NCBI GenBank assembly: GCA_016795545.1
Contig: JAEUGX010000054.1
Span: 152,207-216,206 of the forward strand
DNA: 64,000 nt
Reading direction: 5' to 3'
Source of the DNA: Opitutaceae bacterium
GTDB lineage: Bacteria > Verrucomicrobiota > Verrucomicrobiia > Opitutales > Opitutaceae
In this document: piece by piece, positions 8,569-17,013 of the stretch
How the letters are laid out: every line of letters begins with the position of its first letter
How positions within the stretch are numbered: the first letter of the stretch is position 1
The notes under the pieces: model-generated
Database searches by the model: none
What the model was told of the DNA's origin: nothing
Seen by the model: only the letters and a program-made list of their open reading frames with translations
Translations under genes and position numbers: made by a program

Positions 8569-9362
8569 TGAGCAGGTGCGGTCGGATTATCCTTGCTTGG
8601 GGGCGCTCCCGTGGGATCGGAGCCCGGTCCCTGGCGCGCTTCGGTTTCGGCTGCCTGGTGGCGGCGGCTCTGGCCGCCGCCGAGGCGGCGGAGGCCGCGC
8701 CGCTGCCGGACCTGGAGCGGTTGCGGCAGAAGCTGGGAAACCAGGAGGTGGCGTTGACCTGGGTTTTCACCGGGGACAGCATCACCCAGGGTGCCGGACA
8801 GGTGGGTCCCGAGCGGGCGTATCCCGAGATCGTGCACGAGCGCGTGCGTTTCGAACTTCGGCGCCGGCGCGACCTGTTCATCAACGCCGGGTTCTCGGGC
8901 GAGACCGCCGACAGGCTGCTGCAAGACTTCGACTGGCGGGTCACGCGCTTCCAGCCCGCCGTGGTCTCGGTGATGTTCGGCATGAACGATTGCGTTGCGG
9001 GCCCGGAGGGGCGCGAGGCATTCGGGCGGAACCTGCGCGAAATCGTGCGGCGCGTGCGTGCCCTGGGGGCGATCCCGATCCTGCACACCCTCGATCCCAT
9101 CGACAGCGCGGATCCGATGACGGCGACGCGCTCTGACCTGCCGGCCTACAGCACGACGGTCAAGACCGTGGCCGAGAAGGAGGCGGTTATCCTCATCGAT
9201 CACTGGGCGCACTGGACGGAAGCGCGCCCGAGCCTGGCCGCCCTGCGGGAATGGCTTGGTGATCCGTTCCACCCCAACGGCGCCGGACACCGGCAGTTCG
9301 CGATCCTGTTCTTCCAGGCGATCGGGATCTATGATCCGGCCAAGCCGGCATGCCGCCCCTGA
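8568..9362 (+). CDS. Exported SGNH/GDSL hydrolase
   Basis: 264-residue esterase-fold protein with an N-terminal hydrophobic export signal (FGCLVAAALAAA). Block I GDSITQG carries the nucleophile Ser, block II is NAGFSG, block III is FGMND with the oxyanion Asn, and block V DPFHPNGAGH supplies the Asp and His of the catalytic set, so it should be active. Likely removes acyl groups from a carbohydrate or other ester outside the cytoplasm. Coupled to the sialidase-fold gene before it and followed after one base by the Tat-exported unknown protein, so the three form an operon. Confidence 0.9.
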   Translation: MSRCGRIILAWGRSRGIGARSLARFGFGCLVAAALAAAEAAEAAPLPDLERLRQKLGNQEVALTWVFTGDSITQGAGQVGPERAYPEIVHERVRFELRRRRDLFINAGFSGETADRLLQDFDWRVTRFQPAVVSVMFGMNDCVAGPEGREAFGRNLREIVRRVRALGAIPILHTLDPIDSADPMTATRSDLPAYSTTVKTVAEKEAVILIDHWAHWTEARPSLAALREWLGDPFHPNGAGHRQFAILFFQAIGIYDPAKPACRP

Positions 9363-9363
9363 A

Positions 9364-10707
9364 GTGGCCACGTCGGGCAAAAGACTGGTCAATCGAAGGG
9401 AGTTCCTGGCCTGCGCGGGCTGGGGCGCGGGCGGACTGCTGCTCACGGGCGGCCGCGCGGGTCCGCGCGGAGACCGGCGGCCGCGGGTGGCCGCGGTGGT
9501 GACGGAGGTCTCGTTTCGCCGGCACGGGCACGTTTTCCTCGAGAACTTTGTCGAACCGTACCTTTTTGACGGCCGCTGGATCCGGCCACCCGTCGTGGTG
9601 GTGAGCCTGTACGTGGACCAGTTTCCCGAGGACGATCTGGCCCGGGAGTTCTCGCATCGGTACGGCGTTCCGATCTACCCGACGATTGCGGGCGCCCTGT
9701 GCCAGGGCGGGCAGGATCTGGCGGTCGACGCCGTGCTCGTGATCGGAGAGCACGGCCGTTACCCGACCAACGCCCGCGGACAGGTTGAGTGGCCGCGCAA
9801 GCGCTTCTTCGACGAGGTGGTTGCCGTCTTCCGCCAGTCCGGCCGGGTGGTCCCCTTGTTCAACGACAAGCATCTTTCGCACCGGTGGGATTGGGCGCGG
9901 GAGATGTACGAGACCGCGACCAGGTTGGGAATCCCGTTCATGGCCGGCAGCTCGGTGCCGCTGGCCCAGCGGATCCCGCCGCTGGAGCTTCCCACGGGCG
10001 GCGAGATGCTGGAGGCCATCGCGTTGCACGGCGGGCGCGTCGAGTCCTACGATTTCCACGCGCTGGAAGTCCTGCAATCCTTTGTCGAGGCGCGCCGAGG
10101 CGGCGAGAGCGGGATCGCGGAAGTGCGCTTCCTGGCGGGGGAGGACCTGTGGCGCGCGGCAGCGGCCGGGGAATGGACGCCCTCTCTGGCGGAAGCCGCG
10201 CTGGCCGCCGGCGGGTGGCGGCCGGAGGACGCGGGCAAAATCCGCCCCGACGCGCGCGGGGGGCGGGACGGCTCTTTCGTGTCGCACGGGCTGCTGTTGC
10301 GGTATCGCGACGGTCTGAAGGGGCTCGTGCTCGGGGTGGGCACCGGAGGCAGCCGCTGGAGCTTTGCCTGCCGCCTGGCCGGCGAGGCCGACCCGCGGGC
10401 AACCAGCCTGTACCCGGGCCCCTGGAGCAAGCGGAACCTCTTCAAGGCGCTTGCCCATGCCATTCAGGCGCACTTCGAGAGCGGGCGCGCGCCTTACCCG
10501 GTGGAGCGGACCCTGCTGGTCACCGGGATCCTCGATGCGGAGATGGAGTCGCGAGCCGAGGACGGGCGCCCGGTCGCTACTCCACATCTGGACATCCGCT
10601 ATCCGGCGCCTGACCTGCGGCCTTGGCGCGAGAGTGGAGCGTCATGGCGGATCCTCACCGAGGAGGTGCCCGAGCCCCGCGGGCTCGAGGTCTGGCGCGG
10701 ACCCTGA
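9364..10707 (+). CDS. Tat-exported conserved-looking protein of unknown function
   Basis: 447 residues read from a GTG placed one base after the SGNH stop. The N-terminus NRREFLACAGWGAGGLLLTGG is a twin-arginine signal. The mature part starts with a beta strand (RVAAVVTEVSF) and alternates alpha and beta, with conserved-looking stretches VIGEHGRYP, FNDKHLSHRWDW and FMAGSSVPLAQR, and ends in a region with ERTLLVTGILDAEM. I do not recognise a named family and find no nucleotide-binding GxGxxG. Tat export suggests a cofactor or early folding. Operon partners are a sialidase-fold protein and an SGNH hydrolase, pointing to extracytoplasmic carbohydrate processing. Confidence 0.75.
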   Translation: MATSGKRLVNRREFLACAGWGAGGLLLTGGRAGPRGDRRPRVAAVVTEVSFRRHGHVFLENFVEPYLFDGRWIRPPVVVVSLYVDQFPEDDLAREFSHRYGVPIYPTIAGALCQGGQDLAVDAVLVIGEHGRYPTNARGQVEWPRKRFFDEVVAVFRQSGRVVPLFNDKHLSHRWDWAREMYETATRLGIPFMAGSSVPLAQRIPPLELPTGGEMLEAIALHGGRVESYDFHALEVLQSFVEARRGGESGIAEVRFLAGEDLWRAAAAGEWTPSLAEAALAAGGWRPEDAGKIRPDARGGRDGSFVSHGLLLRYRDGLKGLVLGVGTGGSRWSFACRLAGEADPRATSLYPGPWSKRNLFKALAHAIQAHFESGRAPYPVERTLLVTGILDAEMESRAEDGRPVATPHLDIRYPAPDLRPWRESGASWRILTEEVPEPRGLEVWRGP

Positions 10708-10780
10708 GCGCCGGCGGGAGCGGGCGCCGGGGATTGGCATTGCGTCGATTCGCGGCAGGCGATTTGTATCTCGCCCCGGC

Positions 10781-12586
10781 ATGGCAACCGCACCGGGCAC
10801 CCTCTGGCAGCGCTGGCTGGCGCCCGACCGGCGCTGGTCCGGCGAGCGGGCCCTGGTGCCGGTCGAGACCTGCCGCCGCACGCTCGACCTCTTCCTCTGG
10901 CTCAGCCTTTTCCTCGGCTCGTTCGGCCTGACGATGGCCTACGTGCAGGGCGGCGGCGCCCTGGAGGCCAACCCGCTGTTCTGGATGCTGGCGGCGCTCC
11001 AGGCCCTGCTGCTGCCGGCCGCGCTGTTCCGCGGCTGGCCGCTGCCGCTGCGCTTCGCGATCCTCTGGGCGGACCTCTTCCTTTTCCCCGTGACCGTCGC
11101 GGCGGTGATCGGCATCTCCGCCAACTGGGCCTTCCAGGTGACCATGCTGGTGATGGCGACGAACCTGCTTTACGGCGCGCGCGCGGGGTTGCTGACGATC
11201 GCGGCGCTGGGGGTGGCCCACGTGCTCGTGGCCTGGGGCTGGGTCACGGGCCGGCTGCCGGCCTTCATGTCCGGACCCGTCGCGGCGCAGGCCTATTCCG
11301 ACTACGCGCGGGCGATGGTGTGGGTGCGGGTGCTGGTCATCGCGGCGGGCCTGCAGACCGGCCTGGTGTTCGTCATGCGTTACGTGCTGCGCGACCTGAA
11401 CCACGCCTTGCGCGAGTCCAACCGCTCGCTGCAGAGCCTCGCGGTGGAGCAGGAGCACCGGGCCCGCGCGGAGGAGGCGCGGCTGCTGGCGGAACGCAGC
11501 GCCCGCGAGGTGCAGAAGTTCGACGCCCTGGGTCGCCTGGCCAGCGGGGTGGCGCACGACATCAACAACGCGCTCTGCGTCGTGAAGTGCTGGAACAGCG
11601 TGCTCAGCGCGGAGTCGCGCGACCCGCTGGTGCGGGAGGCCATGGCGGAGATCGCCGTGGCCACCGAGAACGCCAGCCAGCTGACCCAGCACCTGCTGGC
11701 CTTCAGCCGGCATGACTCGGCCAAGGTTGAGACGCTCGATCTCGCGGAGGTGGTCCGGCGGGAGGCGCGGACGCTGGGCCGACTGTTGCCGAGGGACATC
11801 GCGGTGACGATGGACGCGGCCGGGCCGGCCTACGTGCGGTTCGGCCGGGGCCAGCTCCAGGCGATGATCCTGAACCTGGCCATCAACGCGCGCGACGCCA
11901 TGCCCGGCGGCGGCGCCTTGCGCCTGCGAGTCGCGCGCGGTCCCTCCTCCGGGCAGGTCACGCTCGAGGTGGAGGACACCGGGGCCGGCATGGACGAGGC
12001 CGTGCAGGCGCGCATTTTCGAGCCGTTCTTCACGACCAAGGCCAGCGGCAAGGGCACGGGCCTGGGCCTGGCGATGGTTTACGGGCTGGTGACGGGAGTG
12101 GGCGGCAGCATCAAGGTGCGCAGTGCGCCGGGACAGGGGTCGTGCTTCAGCATCGCGCTCCCCGAGAGCGCGCCGCCGCCCGGAATCGCGGCTCCGTCCC
12201 CGGCCGCCCCGTCCCCGGCGGCGGCGCGCTGCCGGGTGCTGGTGGCGGACGACAACCAGGAGATCCGGACGCTGGTCGGACGCATCCTGCAGCGCGACGG
12301 CTTCGGGGTGGTGCTGGCCGAGAACGGCAATGTCGCCGCGGACCTGCTCGCGCCGGACGCCGGGATCGGGCTGCTGATCGTCGACGGCATCATGCCGGGC
12401 AAGCCCACGCAGGAGCTCATCCGGCTCGCCGAGGCGCAGCCGGGCGGATGCCGGGTCATCGTGGCCTCGGGCTACAAGCAGAGCGAACTGGTGCGCCGGG
12501 GCATCGAGACGGGCAGGTACGTGCTGCTGCCCAAGCCATTCGAGCTGGCGCAGCTGCGGCAGGCGGTGGGCGCGGCCCTCGGCTGA
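10781..12586 (+). CDS. Membrane hybrid sensor histidine kinase with C-terminal receiver
   Basis: 601 residues. Residues 35-205 hold about six hydrophobic segments forming a membrane sensor without a recognisable ligand domain, then a short coiled coil (205-245). The kinase core follows: H-box [11 protein letters not shown] with His259, N-box [12 protein letters not shown]1 DTGAGM, F-box FEPFFTTK and G2 [10 protein letters not shown]. After a Pro/Ala linker (462-482) comes a receiver domain with acidic patch VADDNQE, phospho-acceptor Asp535 in IVDGIMPG and Lys585 in LPKPF. It lies 73 bases after the Tat protein and is convergent with the next MFS gene. No DNA-binding partner is adjacent, so the output is unknown. 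Confidence 0.9.
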   Translation: MATAPGTLWQRWLAPDRRWSGERALVPVETCRRTLDLFLWLSLFLGSFGLTMAYVQGGGALEANPLFWMLAALQALLLPAALFRGWPLPLRFAILWADLFLFPVTVAAVIGISANWAFQVTMLVMATNLLYGARAGLLTIAALGVAHVLVAWGWVTGRLPAFMSGPVAAQAYSDYARAMVWVRVLVIAAGLQTGLVFVMRYVLRDLNHALRESNRSLQSLAVEQEHRARAEEARLLAERSAREVQKFDALGRLASGVAHDINNALCVVKCWNSVLSAESRDPLVREAMAEIAVATENASQLTQHLLAFSRHDSAKVETLDLAEVVRREARTLGRLLPRDIAVTMDAAGPAYVRFGRGQLQAMILNLAINARDAMPGGGALRLRVARGPSSGQVTLEVEDTGAGMDEAVQARIFEPFFTTKASGKGTGLGLAMVYGLVTGVGGSIKVRSAPGQGSCFSIALPESAPPPGIAAPSPAAPSPAAARCRVLVADDNQEIRTLVGRILQRDGFGVVLAENGNVAADLLAPDAGIGLLIVDGIMPGKPTQELIRLAEAQPGGCRVIVASGYKQSELVRRGIETGRYVLLPKPFELAQLRQAVGAALG

Positions 12587-12598
12587 CGCGCCGCCCCG

Positions 12599-13849
12599 CT
12601 ATTCCGGCAGCGGCCGGCCCTTGGTTTCCGGCACGAGCCAGATGAGTGCCAGGCCCGCGACGTACACGAGCGAGATGACCGCGCCCGCGCGGGCGTAGCT
12701 GCCGTCGAAGGTCTGCATGAGCGCGCCCATTTGCAGGGCGCCGATGGCGGCGAAGATGCGGCCGGCGTTGAAGGCCACACCCTGCGCGGTCGCGCGGACG
12801 CGGGTCGGGAACAGCTCGGGCAGGTAGAGGGGCAGCCAGCCGTAGAAGGCCGCCGTGATCGCCCCGACCGCGAAGGTGAGCGCGAGGAACGCGGAGCCGT
12901 AGGCGTCGATGCCGCGGAAAAGCCAGGCGCAGCTCGCGAGCGAGCCGAAGCAAAGCAGGAAGTAGGCGGGGCGCCGACCAAGCAGCCCGCCCAGCCAGGC
13001 GCCGGCGAGGCAGCCGACTACCGAGCCCACGGCCGACAGCGCCTGGGTGTAGGCCTTGGCCTTGGGCGCGTCCGGCCCGGCCATCTGGTCGGCCCAGAGC
13101 GGCAGCCACTGCACCGAGCCCCAGGTGCCGATCAGAGCGACGCCGGTGAGCAGGATCGCGAGCAGCGTCGGGCGCAGGATCGGCCAGTTCGACAGGATTT
13201 CCCGGATCGGGCGGATCGGGCCGGCGGCGGCGGCCTGCTCCCACTTCTCCGACTCCGGCACGAACAACCGGATGATGAAGGTGAGCAGCGCCGGCACCGC
13301 GCCGACCAGGACCACGTAGCGCCATGTCTCCTGCGTGACCGCGAACGACATGCCCACGATCGCGATCAGCGCGAAGCCGACGTTGGCGGCCGCGCCGATC
13401 ACGCCCGCGAGCAGCGGCCGGTGCTTCTGCGGCCAGACCTCCATCACCAGCGCGACCCCGAGCGACCATTCGCCGCCCATACCGAGCGCCGCGATGAAGC
13501 GCAGCGCGCCGAGTTGCCAGGGGCTCTGGGCGAAATAGGCGAGGCCGGTGAAGACGGAGTAGCACAGGATCGCCAGGCTCATGGCGCGGACCCGGCCGAC
13601 GCGGTCGCCGAGCCAGCCGAACACCAGCCCGCCGCCGGCGGCGCCGAGCAGGAACAGAGCGGTGATGATGCCCATCCACTGCCCGACGAACCGGTCGTCG
13701 ACCACGCCCGAGGCCGCCTGCATCTCCTGCAGCGCGGGGCGGGCGATGAGCGGGAAGATGCCCATCTCGAGGCCGTCGAACATCCAGCCGAGAAAGGCCG
13801 CCAGCAGCACCAGGCCGCGGCGGGAGGAGGGGGAGGTGGGGGCAGGCAT
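12599..13849 (-). CDS. MFS transporter (sugar/aromatic-acid porter type)
   Basis: 416 residues and about twelve membrane helices. Loop motif GWLGDRVGRVRAM between helices 2 and 3, the ALGMGGEWSLG segment in helix 4, and the C-terminal VPETKGRPLPE motif are typical of the metabolite:proton symporter, sugar-porter and aromatic-acid porter branches. The open frame runs about 650 codons further upstream but only as a GC-driven extension antisense to the neighbouring solute-binding protein; the ATG beginning MPAPTS gives the normal length. Divergent from the solute-binding protein, with 195 bases between the starts. Substrate unknown. Confidence 0.88.
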   Translation of the reverse strand: MPAPTSPSSRRGLVLLAAFLGWMFDGLEMGIFPLIARPALQEMQAASGVVDDRFVGQWMGIITALFLLGAAGGGLVFGWLGDRVGRVRAMSLAILCYSVFTGLAYFAQSPWQLGALRFIAALGMGGEWSLGVALVMEVWPQKHRPLLAGVIGAAANVGFALIAIVGMSFAVTQETWRYVVLVGAVPALLTFIIRLFVPESEKWEQAAAAGPIRPIREILSNWPILRPTLLAILLTGVALIGTWGSVQWLPLWADQMAGPDAPKAKAYTQALSAVGSVVGCLAGAWLGGLLGRRPAYFLLCFGSLASCAWLFRGIDAYGSAFLALTFAVGAITAAFYGWLPLYLPELFPTRVRATAQGVAFNAGRIFAAIGALQMGALMQTFDGSYARAGAVISLVYVAGLALIWLVPETKGRPLPE

Positions 13850-14044
13850 GAAGCAGGTGAAGCCGGGGCGGGCGGTCGCGCTCGCGGCGGGCGGTCGACG
13901 TCGCGCCCGAGTGAGCCGGGCTCCGCGGCGCGGCGCAACCGGAAATCCTGCGAGGCGAACACGGATCGCGGCTTGCCTTCGGGGCGCCGCTCGGGCCTGC
14001 TGCGTGCGGGCACGCGACCGGTCTGCACCGCCGCCGTTCCCGGC

Positions 14045-15382
14045 ATGAAGAATGACCTCACGCGTCGCGAATTTGTCGGCCAGTCGGTCGCGGCGGGGCT
14101 CGCGCTGGCGTCCGGGGTCGCGGCCGCCGCCGGCGAGGCGCCGGTGCGGCGGGACCGGCGGCACGAGGGCGTCGAGCTCACGCTGCTGACCAACGCCGGG
14201 CACGCGTATTTCCAGGCCTTTGCCCGTGACTTCGAGGCTCAGACCGGGGCGAAGGTGCGCGTCGAGGGAGGCGGCGGACCGCACGACTTCGACTGGTGGT
14301 ATCTCGAGCCGCGCGTGCAGGCTGACGCGGTGTCGCGGCGGCCGCGCTACGACCTGTTCTGCTCCGACATCAACCACACCTGGACCCTCTGGCCGCACCT
14401 GCGGCCGCTCGACGACCTCATGCGTAGGTCCGGCTATGAGATAGACGGCTTCTTCGCCGGCGTCCGGCGTTACGGCGAGCTGGTGCGCCCCGGAGTGCGC
14501 TACGGGCTGCCGGTGCGCGCAATGGCCCCCGTGGTCTTCTATCGCCGGGATCTCCTCGGCTCGCTGCCGGCGACCTGGGAGGAATATGAGCGGGCGCTGG
14601 CGGCCCATACGGGGGCGGGCCGCCACGGCTTCGCCGCGGTCGGCCTGAGTTACCTTTACCACCCGGGCGGCCCCGCGGAGGAGCTGACGAAGATGTATCT
14701 CGCGCGCTACTGGTCGCTGGGCGACCCGATCCTGTCGGCGGACCGCCAGCCGCTGATCGGCGGGGAGAAGGGCGTCGCTGCGCTTGAGATGCTGCGGCGG
14801 CAGGTGGCCGCCTACGTGGCGCCCGAGTCGGTGACCTGGGACGCCGCCGCCGCGGCGAAGGAGTTCGTCGAGGGCCGGGCCGCGGTGCTGGAGGCCGTGG
14901 CGGGACCGGAGCTGCTCCGGCGGCTGCAGGACCCGGCGCAGTCGCGGGTCGTGGACCGCTGGGCGGTCGGTCCCTACCCGGGGCCGGCGGGCAGCTTCTT
15001 CACCATGGGGCAGGAGATGATGATCCTGAAGCGCACCCCGCATCCCGAGGCGGCGTTCGATTTCATCGCGTTCTGCACGGGCCCGGCGAACGCCGGCCGG
15101 CTGCTGTCCGAGTTCGGGGAGCGGTCGGCGCGGACCGGCCCGTGGCTGGCCAACCCGGCGGTGCCGCCGGAGCAGCGACGCAACATTGTCGCGACCGTGG
15201 ACCGCGGGGTGATGTTCGCTCCGGGCGAGCCCCAATGGCTGGACCTGCTCACGGCGCTCTGGGACTCGGTCAGCCCCTGCCTGAAGGGCTTCCTCAGTCC
15301 CCGCCAGGCCATGGCGCTCGCCGCCGACAAGTGGCGCGATGCGCTGGCCCGGCGGCATTACGAGATCCGACCCGACGCCTGA
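14045..15382 (+). CDS. Tat-exported extracellular solute-binding protein
   Basis: 445-residue periplasmic binding protein of the ABC sugar type (family 1-like). The N-terminus DLTRREFVGQS followed by an Ala-rich core is a twin-arginine signal, less usual for this class than a Sec signal. Mature features include the first strand ELTLLTNAGHAYFQAF, the Asp-Phe-Asp-Trp-Trp stretch, the hinge phrase YGLPVRAMAPVVFYRRDL with the following PATWEEYERAL, and a late FIAFCTG segment, all normal for the family. No permease or ATPase genes lie nearby, so it is an orphan here. Divergent from an MFS transporter. Ligand unknown. Confidence 0.87.
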   Translation: MKNDLTRREFVGQSVAAGLALASGVAAAAGEAPVRRDRRHEGVELTLLTNAGHAYFQAFARDFEAQTGAKVRVEGGGGPHDFDWWYLEPRVQADAVSRRPRYDLFCSDINHTWTLWPHLRPLDDLMRRSGYEIDGFFAGVRRYGELVRPGVRYGLPVRAMAPVVFYRRDLLGSLPATWEEYERALAAHTGAGRHGFAAVGLSYLYHPGGPAEELTKMYLARYWSLGDPILSADRQPLIGGEKGVAALEMLRRQVAAYVAPESVTWDAAAAAKEFVEGRAAVLEAVAGPELLRRLQDPAQSRVVDRWAVGPYPGPAGSFFTMGQEMMILKRTPHPEAAFDFIAFCTGPANAGRLLSEFGERSARTGPWLANPAVPPEQRRNIVATVDRGVMFAPGEPQWLDLLTALWDSVSPCLKGFLSPRQAMALAADKWRDALARRHYEIRPDA

Positions 15383-15388
15383 CCGCGG

Positions 15389-15984
15389 GTGGCGGCCGGG
15401 CGCGGCGATTTCTCCTCGCCGTCCTCGTTCCCAGCCTGGGCGCGCAGGGCCAGCCGCCTGGGTCGACTGCGGTGCCCATCCCGTTTGCCAGCGCCGGCGT
15501 CGACGCGCTCGCCAAGCTCCCGCAGGCGTCATCCATTTCAACTGAGCCTGTGGGACCGGCGCGTCGCCGGTCCGCACGGCCGGAACCTGGTGCCGATCGC
15601 GCAATACGGGAGGAATCTCCGCGAGATCGTGGAGAAGATGAAGCGCAGCGGCGGGACGCTGGTCTTCGCCGGCACCGCGCCCGTGCCCGAGCGCGTGCTC
15701 GTGACGCCGTGCCGGGCGCAGGACGTCGCGCTCTACAATGCCGTCGCGCTGACGATCATGGAGCAACACCAGGTGCCCGTCGACGACCTCCACGCCTGGT
15801 GCTGCCGCGCGTGGCGGAGCTCCATCTGCCGCGCGACGTGCGTTTCCGCGACGCCGGCTAGGAGTGCCTCGGCGCCAAGGTCACCCAGTCGATCGAGTTC
15901 ATGCGCTACCTGCGGAAGACGCTCGGCTGGGACCAGGCAAAGCCGTGGGGGAGTGGGAGGCGGCGGGTCGCCGGCGGCCGGTAG
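15389..15984 (+). pseudogene. Decayed SGNH/GDSL hydrolase remnant
   Basis: Pieces of an exported SGNH esterase are readable but spread over frames. A signal-like stretch RRFLLAVLVPSLGAQ (about 15400-15445) is followed, after a loss of the GDS block, by VIHFN then LSLWD in a shifted frame. Adding one base at about 15544 restores HFNWSLWD, typical for the family. The frame continues as YGRNLREIVEKM and GGTLVFAGTAPVPE, then shifts again at about 15803 (one base missing in GCCTGGTGCTG). In the final frame LPRVAELHLPRDVRF runs into TAG at 15859-15861, where the family has Tyr, before ECLGAKVTQSIE. Two single-base deletions, one nonsense codon and an N-terminal deletion show a dead gene. Confidence 0.8.
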
Positions 15985-16048
15985 CCGGTGGACGGGACAA
16001 GAAGGGAGCAGGTCTGACCCTCAACGCTCAGCTTTCAACCGCAGAAGT

Positions 16049-16768
16049 TCAGGCCTGCCGTCGGCGGGAGAGGAGGCGGAGGGCGGCGAGGCCGAGCGGG
16101 AGGAGGAGGACGGTTTCCGGCTCGGGGACGGGGGCGAAGGCCAGATGGTCGATCATGAGGCCGTCGTTGAACGCGAGCTTGCCATTGACCAGTGTCAGGC
16201 TGGAGATGCTGCCACTCGTCGCGTCGATGCGGATGTAGGCATACCGGGCTCCGTTGGCCGCGATACTGGTGTACGACTGCAGGCCGCCGAAGTCGGTGCC
16301 GTTGATCACCAGCCCCACGTCATAGTCGTTCTGCTGCAGGCTGAATCCCACCGACGTCACAGGCGTGGTGAACTGGATGACGATATCGCCCCAGTTGGCG
16401 ACGAGGTTGTAGTCGTAGGACTGGTTGGTGCGGGTGTTGATGAGCCCGCGGGTTCCGTCCCAGGCGCCGGTGCCTCCTTGGGTAAAGGCCGTGCCGAAGG
16501 GGTCGTCCGTGACCGGGTTGAAGGTGAACGGGATCGTGTTCGCCGGGCTTACGTTGCCGGCGGCGGTGTTCCAGCCGATGAGCAGGCCCGCAACGAGGTT
16601 CACATCCTCGAAGTCCTCGACCACGTAGCCGGCGACGCCGAGCGTGGTGTCGCTCACGCCCCATTGCGCCGCCGGGAATGAATGCACCTGTATGACCACC
16701 TGGGCCGGCACCCGTACGAGGGCGACCCCCAACCAGAGCAGCAGTCCCAGCAGGCAGCGCAGTTTCAT
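16049..16768 (-). CDS. PEP-CTERM sorting-domain protein
   Basis: 239-residue exported protein. A Sec signal peptide opens it (MKLRCLLGLLLWLGVALV, cleavage probably after VPAQ). The middle is a Thr/Asn/Gly-rich beta domain with no enzyme motifs. The C-terminus is a complete PEP-CTERM tripartite signal: VPEPET, a hydrophobic helix LLLPLGLAALRLL, and a basic tail SRRRQA. Such proteins are processed by an exosortase and usually end up in extracellular matrix or at the surface. AGGAGG lies five bases before the ATG, a strong ribosome-binding site that fixes the start. No exosortase gene is in the window. Confidence 0.9.
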   Translation of the reverse strand: MKLRCLLGLLLWLGVALVRVPAQVVIQVHSFPAAQWGVSDTTLGVAGYVVEDFEDVNLVAGLLIGWNTAAGNVSPANTIPFTFNPVTDDPFGTAFTQGGTGAWDGTRGLINTRTNQSYDYNLVANWGDIVIQFTTPVTSVGFSLQQNDYDVGLVINGTDFGGLQSYTSIAANGARYAYIRIDATSGSISSLTLVNGKLAFNDGLMIDHLAFAPVPEPETVLLLPLGLAALRLLSRRRQA

Positions 16769-16846
16769 ATCAACCTCCTGCGCGCAGGAGACCCTAGATT
16801 GTCAGTCGCGGCAAGGATAGATAATATCCGGCTCCGGTCGCCTTGC

Positions 16847-16921
16847 TGGTGCGAGTGCCGGGAGTCGAACCCGGATCAATGGCTTCGGAGGCCACTACAC
16901 TATCCATTGTGCTACACTCGC
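16847..16921 (-). tRNA. tRNA-Arg (anticodon CCG)
   Basis: Full cloverleaf on the minus strand: acceptor GCGAGTG with CACTCGC, D-stem GCAC/GTGT, anticodon stem GTGGC/GCCAT around loop CTCCGAA, T-arm CCGGG-TTCGACT-CCCGG, discriminator A and an encoded CCA. The loop centre CCG reads CGG codons, which are frequent in this GC-rich genome. Confidence 0.95.
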
Positions 16922-17013
16922 AAATCGCAGGGGCCATAGCTTTCGGCCGGCGTAACGAATTTCAAGCAGTTTGTGGGGGGCGCGGCCTTTTGCTCCTGCG
17001 CGGGGTTCGTGGG

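Noticed and set aside
10364..10780. Upstream extension of the hybrid kinase frame
   Set aside because: Overlaps the Tat-protein gene in another frame; the kinase has a sensible ATG at 10781 followed by membrane helices.
13850..15793. Apparent 1064-residue fusion of the MFS transporter with an N-terminal extension
   Set aside because: The extension is antisense to the solute-binding protein, with no domain; the transporter has a normal start at 13849.
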